Shown: piece by piece, positions 56,320 to 64,000 of the stretch
How the letters are laid out: each line of letters begins with the position of its first letter
Position numbering within the stretch: position 1 is the first letter of the stretch
Assembly (NCBI GenBank): GCA_037957365.1
Contig: JARHVA010000250.1
Span: forward strand, 2,983,501 to 3,047,500
Source of the DNA: Torreya grandis
Taxonomy: Eukaryota; Streptophyta; Pinopsida; Cupressales; Taxaceae
Direction of reading: 5' to 3'
DNA: 64,000 nucleotides
The notes under the pieces: generated by a model
The model's input: only the letters and a program-made list of their open reading frames with translations
Database searches by the model: none
Told to the model about the DNA's origin: nothing
Made by a program: the position numbers and the translations under genes

Positions 56320-58688
56320 TAATCCAAAAAATCAAAAGTCTTGGTTGAATAATATTTTAAGAACATATAAATAATAATGCTATCTCTGAGAAGAGATGTT
56401 TTATTGCTTAAAATTATAGATACAACATATGCCTATCTCTAGGAAGAGATGTCTAATTTTTATTTTAGATTACATATTCATTTATACACATTTTTAAGGT
56501 AGGAAGAGGATGTGGAAGGTCACTAATCTTGATAGAGATTAAGTGTTTTAACTTTCATGATATATAAAAATATAGAATTTAAGGAATTACTATTTTAAAA
56601 AACTTGTTATTTTTAAACTGCATTACTAAAATTAAAATTTAAGGTAATTCTATTAATTTTTATAGGGTTAAAACTCATCAATCAAAGATCTGTGTGATCT
56701 CACTATATTATACTCATTCTTATCTTTCCAATGGTTCAAATGGGGAGTCAAACAGACCTATGGTGTAAAAGTTATGGCTCTCAAAAGTTCTACCACCAAT
56801 AGGGGTAAAACCGTCACCTGAATTATCAACTCAAATGTTTCTCAGATCATTCCTCCCACCTTGAGAAATAATGGTCCCCATTTCATCAATATTTGACATC
56901 AATTGTGGTATTTGTGTTTTGATTTGATTCTTGATGCATACTTGGAATGGACTGTGTTTTATGGAGTTGTGCTTTGTGGAGCTATGCAGGGTCTGATTGT
57001 TCACTATTTTTATCTGACCATTAGTCTGTGGATAGAAGGCCATGAACTTCCTCAGCTTGGTATCTATTTTATTATATTATTATGTTTTTTGTGTAGTCAA
57101 GGCTACAACATTAACCCTTTTGGATTTTTATGGCTTGATGACCATGAGAATGAATTTTTTGGCACTAATCAGGGAGACAAATGTAGAAGGTAGTACCTCT
57201 AGTACCCTGTAAGATTTTGTTCCAAGAGTGAGGGTGATCCTTCAATTTCTTAATTCATATATGCCATTTCAATCATACATGAATGGCTAACCAAGGAGTA
57301 TATCGAAAACATCCAAATTGACCACATAACACAAGACCTCATCTTGGAAAAGTTTTATTATATATGAGAGAATACATTGGTGGGTGATACGGAGGTTTCT
57401 CCCTAGACTCAACCATCAAATACTATATGGCTTTAGGTGAGGCTTCATGGATAGATTTAGGATTTTCATAACATTAAAAATGATTAAATTCTTATGACTC
57501 CCACTATCAAGAATAAAATGTAGAGGTTTATCTTTCACCCATAACTTAGAGTGAAACAACCTTTCATTATTAGGTATCCTCTCCTCATGGGTTTATGATG
57601 ATGAAACAATGGCATCAAGCTCAACATCTACAATATCTTCTTCATCCTCTTCAACTACAGGGTGTCTATGAGGCAGAGCAGTAGATGTTGAAGATTGTGA
57701 GTCAAAAAGTAGGGACTTGATGGCTTGAAATTCTTCTTTGGAGTAAGTTCTAGATTTGTGGTAATCACACCATTTCCCAATCTTCCCTTCCTTTTTCTTC
57801 TAATTATGGCCTCGTATTTGACATTCTTTCTCACTTTTTCATTTTTAAGGTTATCTCTTCATATTCATTCTTCCATGCTTCTACTTAATCTTCATTGTGA
57901 ACTTGTATGCCTCACTGAAGGTTTCCAAATTGAAGAGTTATATTTCTCCCCATATATACCATTATAGTCCACCACAATATTTGAGAACCTTGTGTTCTCA
58001 CTTTCCTAGATACCCAATCTTGTAGCTAGAGAATAAAAAATGTCAATGTAATCTTGAATAAACTATTTTTTACTTTGGAAAAAATGTTGCACTCTATATA
58101 TAGATCATCATATACTCCAATGGGGTAGTATTCTTCCTTTACAGCTTCTATGAAATCATCGTAGGTAGGTTCCACCTCAAGACCAATATCATCCATATTG
58201 AATCTCTTCTTGTACACTTCACACCAATTTTTGATAGGCAATGATGCTTTTAAAAGATAAAAAGTGATCTTTTCTATATTAGTGAATTTATTTATATAAA
58301 AATAGGATGACAATTGATCCAATGAATTTTATACTATATCAGCATTGATTTTGCCTTCAAATGTAGGAATATCAAAATTCACCTAAACCTTGAAGTGTGT
58401 TGGGGCACTAAAGAGATGTGAGGTTGTAGATGAAGATCCAAATTTCCCATCAAGATTTGTTAGATAATTTGGGCAAATTTTTATAGCATCTGTACTTGTT
58501 TTTGTTGAAGGGCTTCATTCACCATTTCCTTGAAAGGATCAAATGTCTCAGTGTTGTCCATCAGTTGAGGTCATTTGGAGTGAACATATGTATAGTCTAC
58601 TATATCTTATATTTTCCACCTAATTTTCTTCTAGTTTGACCTCATTCTCGAGATCATACACTCTTAAGACAAACCAATCTAATACCAC
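56320..58688 (-). mobile_element. Array unit D
   Basis: LTR 56,320-56,707. Integrase tail 57,043-56,831 begins MAFYPQTNGQIKIVNN, the clearest integrase-core signature in the array (family pattern FHPQTDGQ.E..N). Protease about 57,560-57,250 with D-S-G-S intact but stops downstream. Gag 58,322-58,026 open, including DDIGLEVEPTYDDFIEAVKE and EEYYPIGVYDDLYIE. Confidence 0.87.
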
Positions 58689-61037
58689 TGATCTAAAACT
58701 TGAAAGTCTTGGTTGAATAATATTTTAATAACACACAAATAATAATGTTATCTCTAAGAAGAGATGTTTTATTTCTCAATATATAACATATGCCTATCTC
58801 TTAGAAGAGATATCTAATTTCTATTTTAAGTTACATCTTCATTTATACACATTTTTAAGGTAGGATGAGGATGTGAAAGGTCACCAATCTCGAGGGAGAT
58901 TTATTGGTTCAACTTCTATGATTTAAAACAATACAAAATTCAATGAATTATTATTTTTAGAAACTTGTTATTTTTAGACTACACTACTAAAATTAAAATT
59001 TATGGCACTTCCATTAGGTTTTCAAGGGAAAAAACCCATTGAGTGAATTTTTGTGCCATCTCACCACATTCTCCTCATTCTTAGCCTTCCAACAGTTGAA
59101 ATGCGGAGTCAAAAAAAGTTATGGTGCAAAAGTTATGGCTCCCAAAAGTTTTATTACCAATTAGGATAAAACCATCACCTAAAATGTTTCTCAGATCATT
59201 CCTCCCTCATTGAGAAGCAATAGTCCCTATTGTATCAATATTTGTCATTGAGTTTGGTAGTTGTGTTTTGATTTGATTCTTGATGCATACTCAAAATGGA
59301 TTGTGCTTTATGGAGTTATGTTTTATGGAGCTATGTAAGGCCTGATTGTTCACCATTTCTATCTAACCATTAATCTGTGAATGGAAGGCCATGAACTTCT
59401 TCAGCTTAGTATATATTTTCTTCTATTGTGGTTTTTTTTGTGTAGTTAGGGCTGCAACATCGACCCTTTTGGATTTTTGTGGCTTGACCACAATGAGAAC
59501 AAATTTCTTGGCACTAATCAGGGAGACAAATGTAGAAGGTGGTACCTCTGGTACCCTGTAGTGTCATGTTCCAAGAGTGAGGGTGATCCTTCAAGTTCTT
59601 GATTCATAGATGCCATGTTAATCATACATGAATGGCTAACAAAGGAGTACATCATAAACATATAGATTGACCACATCACATAAGACCTCATCTTGGAAAG
59701 GTGTTATTACATATGAGATAAGACATTGGTGGGTGACACAGAGGTTTCCCCCTAAACTCAACTATCTAATATTGTATGGCTTTGGGTGAGGCTTCATGGA
59801 TAGATTTAGGCTTTTCACAACATTAATAGAGATTAAATTCTTTTGACTCCCACTATCAAGAATGAAATGCAGAGGCTTACATTTCACCCATAGCTTAGAG
59901 TGAAACAACATTTCTTTGTCATTTGGCCTCTCCTCATAGGTCTTTGATGAAGCAACAATGGCATCAATATTAAGATCTATAATCTCTTCTTCATCCTCTT
60001 CAACTATAAGGTGTGTATGAGGTAGAGTAGTAAATTTTGAAGATTATAACTCAAAAAGTAGGGACTTGATGGCTTGACATTCTTATTTGGAGTGAGTTCT
60101 AGATTTATGGTAATAACACCATTTCCCAATCTTACCTTCCTTTTTCTTCCAATTTTGGCCTCGTGTTTAATATTATTTATCACTTTTCCATTTTGAAGGC
60201 TGACTCTTCATATTCATTCTTCCATGCTTCTGCTCAGTCTTCACCACAAACTTATATGTCTCACCAAGGGTTTCCAAATTGAAGAGTTCAATTTCCCCCC
60301 ATATATACCATTATAGTCTACCACAATATTTGAGAACCTTGTGTTTTTCACTTTTTTAAATACCCAATCTCATAGATAAAGAATGAAAAATATTAATGTA
60401 ATCTTGAATAGACTGTTCTTTACCTTGGTGAAGTTGTTTCCACTATATATATATATCATATGCTCTAATGGGGTAGTATTCTTCCTTTACAGCTTCTATG
60501 AAATCATCTTAGGTAGGTTCCACCTCAAGGCCAATATCATCTGTACTAAATCTCTTCTTGTACACTTCCCACCAATTTTTGATAGGCAATGATACTTTCA
60601 AAAAATAAAAAGTGATATTCTCTTTATCAATGAATTTATTTATAGAAAAATAGGATGACAATTGATCCAACTAATTTTATACTGCATCAGCATTGATTTT
60701 GCCTTCAAATGTAGGGATATCAAAATTTACCTAAACCTTGAAGGGTGTTGGGGCACTAAAAATATGTGAGGTTACAGAGGAGGAGCTAGAATTTCCCATC
60801 AGGATTTGTTGGAGAATTTAGGTAAATTTTTTTAGGATTTGTGCTTACTAATATTAGAGGTCTTCATTTATCATTTCCTTGAAAGGATCAGATGTCTTGA
60901 TGTTATCTATCATTTAAGGTCATTTGGAGTGAACAGATGGATAGTTTACTAGATCCTATATTTTCCACTCAAGCTTTTTGAAGTCTAACCTCATCCTTAG
61001 GATCATACAATCTTAAAATAAACCACTCCGATACCAC
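58689..61037 (-). mobile_element. Array unit E
   Basis: LTR 58,689-59,068. This unit has no open piece over 60 codons on the minus strand and is the most damaged. Integrase tail (about 59,400-59,090), protease (about 59,910-59,610, D-S-G-S readable) and gag (about 60,720-60,150) are recognisable only by alignment with neighbouring units. It is 2,349 bp, about 20 shorter than units B-D. Confidence 0.82.
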
Positions 61038-63399
61038 TGATCCAAAACTCAAAAGTATTGGTTGAATAATATTTCAAAAACACAAATAATAATGTTATCT
61101 CTGAGAAGAAATGTTTTATTATTCAAAATTACAGATACAATATATGCATATCTCTGAGAAGAGATGTCTTATTTCCATTTTGGGTTACATATTCATTTAT
61201 ACACATTTTGAAAGTAGGAGGAGGATTTGGAAGGTCACAAATTTCAAGGGAGATTAAGTGGTTCAACTTTCATGATTTACAACAATACAGAATTTGAGGA
61301 ATTACTATTTTTAGGAACTTACTATTTTTAGACTACACTACTAAAATTTAAATTTGGGGCACTTCCATGTGGTTTTCAAGATTCAAAACTCACTAAGTGG
61401 AGATCTATTCCATCTCATCATTTTCTTCTCATTCTTAGATTTCCAATAGTTCAAATGGGGAGTCAAATAGAGCTATGGTACAAAAGTTATAGCTCCCAAA
61501 AGTTCTACCACCAACTGAGGTAGAATCATCACCTAAATTATCACTTGAAATGTTACTTAGATCATTCTTCCCTCTTTTAAAAGTAATGGTCCCCATTTCA
61601 TCAATACTTATCATCAAGTGTGGTAGTTGTGTTTTGATTTGATTCTCGATGCATACTTGGAATGGATTGTGCTTTGTGGAGCTATGATTTTTAGAGCTAT
61701 GCAAGGCATGATTGTTCACCATTTATGTCTAACCATTAGTCTATGGATGGAAGGCCATGAAATTCCTCAACTGGGTATCTATTTTCTTTTATTATTATAT
61801 TATTTGTGTAATTAGGGCTACAACATTGACCCTTTTGGATTTATGTAGCTTGACCACCATGAGAATAAATTTTTTGGCACTAATCAAGGAGACAAATGTA
61901 TAAAGTGGTACCTCTAGTACCTTATATCACTATGTTGTAAAATTGAGGGTGATCCTTTGAGTTCTTGATTCATATATGCCATGTTGATCTTATATGAATG
62001 GCTAACCAAGGAGTACATTATAAATATGTAAATTGACCACATCACACAAGACCTCATCTTGGAAAGGTTTTATTGCATATGAGAGAAGACATTGGTGGGT
62101 GACACAAAGGTTTATCCCTAGACTAAACCATTTAATACTGTATGAATTTGGGTGAGGCTTCATGGATAGATTTAGGCTTTTCATAACATTAGCAGAGATT
62201 AAATTATTTTGACTCCCACTATCAAGAATGAAATGCAAAGGCTTACCTTTCATCTATAACTTAGAGTGAAATAACATTTCCTTGTTATTTGGCCTCTCCT
62301 CATGGGTCTATGATGAAACAAAAATGGCATCAATTTCATCATCTAAAATCTCTTCTTCATCCTCTTTGATTGCAGGGTGTGTATGAGGTAGAGTATTAGA
62401 TGTTGAGGATTGTGACTTAGAAAGCAGGGACTTGATGGTTCGACATTCTTCATTGGAGTGAGTTCTAGATTTGTGGTAATCACACCATTTCCCAGTCTTC
62501 CCTTCTTTTTTCTTCTAATTTTGGCCTCATATTTGACTTTTTTTGTCACTTTCCCATTTTGAAGGCTGACTCTTCATATTCATTCTTCAATGCTTCTACT
62601 CAATCTTCACCATGAACTTATACACCTCATCGAGGGTTTTCAAATTGAAGAGTTTGATTTCCCCCCATATATACCATTATAGTCCACCACAATATTTGAT
62701 AACCTTGTGTTTCTCACTTTCTTGGATGCCCAATCTCATAGATAAAGAATGAAAAATGTTACTATAATCTTGAATAGACTATTCCTTACTTTGGCAAAGT
62801 TATTTCCACTCTATATATAGATCATATGCTCCAATTGATTAGTTTTCTTCCTTTACAGATTCTATGAAATCATCCAAGGTAGGTTCCACCTCAAGGCTAA
62901 TATCATCCGTACTGAATCTCTTCTTGTACACTTCCCACCAATTTTTGATAGAAAATGATGCTTTCAAAAGATAAAAAGTGATCTCTTTATCGATGAATTT
63001 ATTTACAAAAAAATAGGATGATAATTGATCCAACCAATTTTCTACTATATCAACATTGATTTTTCCTTCAAATGTAGGGATATCAAAATTCACCTGAACC
63101 TTAAATGGTGTTGGGGCACTAAAAAGATTGGGGTTACAAATGAGGAGCTAGAATTTCCCATCAATATTTGTTGGAGAATTTGGGTGAATTATTGTAGCAT
63201 CTGCACTTACTGCTATTAGAGGGATTTATTCACCATTTCCTTGAAAGGATCAAATATCTCAATTTTATCCATCATTTGAGGTCATTTGAAGTGAACAAGT
63301 GGATAGTCTATTGGATATTGTATTTTCTACCCAAGATTATTGTAGTCTAACCTCATCCTTGGGATCATACACTCTTAAAACAAACTACTATGATACCAC
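61038..63399 (-). mobile_element. Array unit F
   Basis: LTR 61,038-61,420. Integrase tail 61,722-61,435 open. Protease 62,253-62,002 open: GKPLHFILDSGSQNNLIS with intact D-S-G, through VLCDVVNLHIYNVLLG. Knuckle side 62,549-62,343. Gag 63,093-62,839 open: MNFDIPTFEGKINVDIVENW and LDQLSSYFFVNKFIDKEITF. With C it is the best preserved unit. Confidence 0.87.
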
Positions 63400-64000
63400 T
63401 GATCCAAAACTCAAAAGTCTTGGTTGAATAATATTTAAAGAACACACAAATAATAATGTTATCTCTGAGAAGAGATGTTTTATTACTCAAAATTGTAGAT
63501 ACAACATATGCCTATCTCTAGGAAGAGATGTCTATTTTCCATTTCAGGTTACATCTTCATTTATACACATTTTTAAGGTAGGAATAATATGTGGAAGGTC
63601 ACCAATATCAAAGGAGATTAAGTGGTTCAACTTTCATGATTTATAATAATACAAAATTTGAAGAATTACTATTTTTAGACTACACTACTAAAATTGAAAT
63701 TTTGGGCACTTACATTGAGTTTTTATGGGTCAAAAATCACTAATCAAATCTTTGTGCCATCTCACCACATTCTCCTTATTCTTGTATTTCTAACGGTTCA
63801 AAAAGGGAGTCAAATGGAGCTATGGTGCAAAAGTTATGGCTCCCAAAAGTTTTGCTACAAATTGGGGTAGAACCGTCTCCTGAATTGTTGCTTTAAATGT
63901 TGCTCAAATCATTCCTCCCTCCTTAAGAAGAAATGGTCCCCATTGCATCAATATTTTTCATCAAGTGTTTCAATTATGTTTTGATTTGATTCCTGATGCA
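63400..64000 (-). mobile_element. Array unit G, cut by the window edge
   Basis: LTR 63,400-63,769 (TGATCCAAAACTCAAAAGTC to CTCACCACA), then the acidic integrase-tail segment (GRNDLSNI-like, about 63,800-64,000). It shows that the array continues beyond the window. Confidence 0.85.

Larger units (their letters stand above)
39135..64000 (-). mobile_element. Tandem array of a miniature LTR element, period about 2.36 kb
   Basis: The same unit repeats head to tail: LTR starts (plus-strand TGATCCAAAACTC or variants) at 39,135, 51,580, 53,949, 56,320, 58,689, 61,038 and 63,400. Spacings are 2,369, 2,371, 2,369, 2,349 and 2,362; the first is 2,352 once the 10,088-bp insertion plus its 5-bp duplication are subtracted. 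Each unit on the minus strand is LTR (about 0.38 kb), primer-binding site, gag, Cys/His knuckle, protease, integrase tail, next LTR. RT, RNase H and most of integrase are missing in every unit. Neighbouring units share each LTR, as expected from LTR-LTR recombination. All copies carry stops. The array runs off the right edge. Confidence 0.9.

Overview
This window looks like intergenic DNA from a very large plant genome, most likely a gymnosperm or another plant with slowly purged repeats. That is inferred from the density of old, nested, heavily mutated Ty3/gypsy LTR retrotransposons, the AT-rich filler and the complete lack of a recognisable host gene. Almost every coding trace is on the minus strand and is broken by stops and frameshifts, so essentially everything is a pseudogene. 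I recognised no tRNA, rRNA, CRISPR array or organelle insertion.

Layout. (1) 1-4.8 kb: a plus-strand decayed ORF region of unknown family, then a possible polypurine tract and LTR holding a (CT)n tract. (2) 4.8-9.3 kb: minus-strand Ty3/gypsy remnant (gag 8.9-7.7, protease about 7.0-6.8, reverse transcriptase 5.6-5.1). (3) 9.3-16.4 kb: GAT-rich DNA with a decayed gag of the same type as the one in the 40.5-50.6 kb element, a (GAT)n tract and a conserved retroelement 3'-region motif. (4) 16.4-19.6 kb: unassigned DNA with small local duplications. (5) 19.73-37.61 kb: one complete minus-strand Ty3/gypsy element with unusually long (about 6 kb) LTRs. (6) 37.76-38.88 kb: integrase fragment of the element that element 5 interrupted; a matching 20-bp piece lies at 19.61 kb. 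(7) 39.1-64 kb: tandem array, period about 2.36 kb, of a miniature LTR element made of LTR, gag, protease and an integrase tail. (8) 40,498-50,585: a 10.1 kb gag-only LTR element inserted in the array, with a clean 5-bp target duplication GTGAC.

The most notable object is element 5. Each LTR carries, in the sense orientation, the remains of one continuous reading frame of about 1,150 codons that is not gag or pol. Upstream of that frame lies an array of about 15 near-perfect 30-35 bp palindromes related to TGCAGGGGTGGCAAAATTTGC... A TATA-like box downstream of the ORF suggests that both ORF and palindromes lie in U3, so they would be copied into the 3' end of the genomic RNA. The internal region (gag, protease, an extra RNase H, RT, RNase H, integrase) follows a Tat-like pattern with the extra RNase H placed before RT.

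The insertion order can be read directly: the mini-element array formed, then the 10.1 kb element inserted into it; the 18 kb element separately split an integrase gene. Mutations between LTR copies are mostly transitions, as expected after long cytosine methylation. Identity estimates are by eye on short stretches only.
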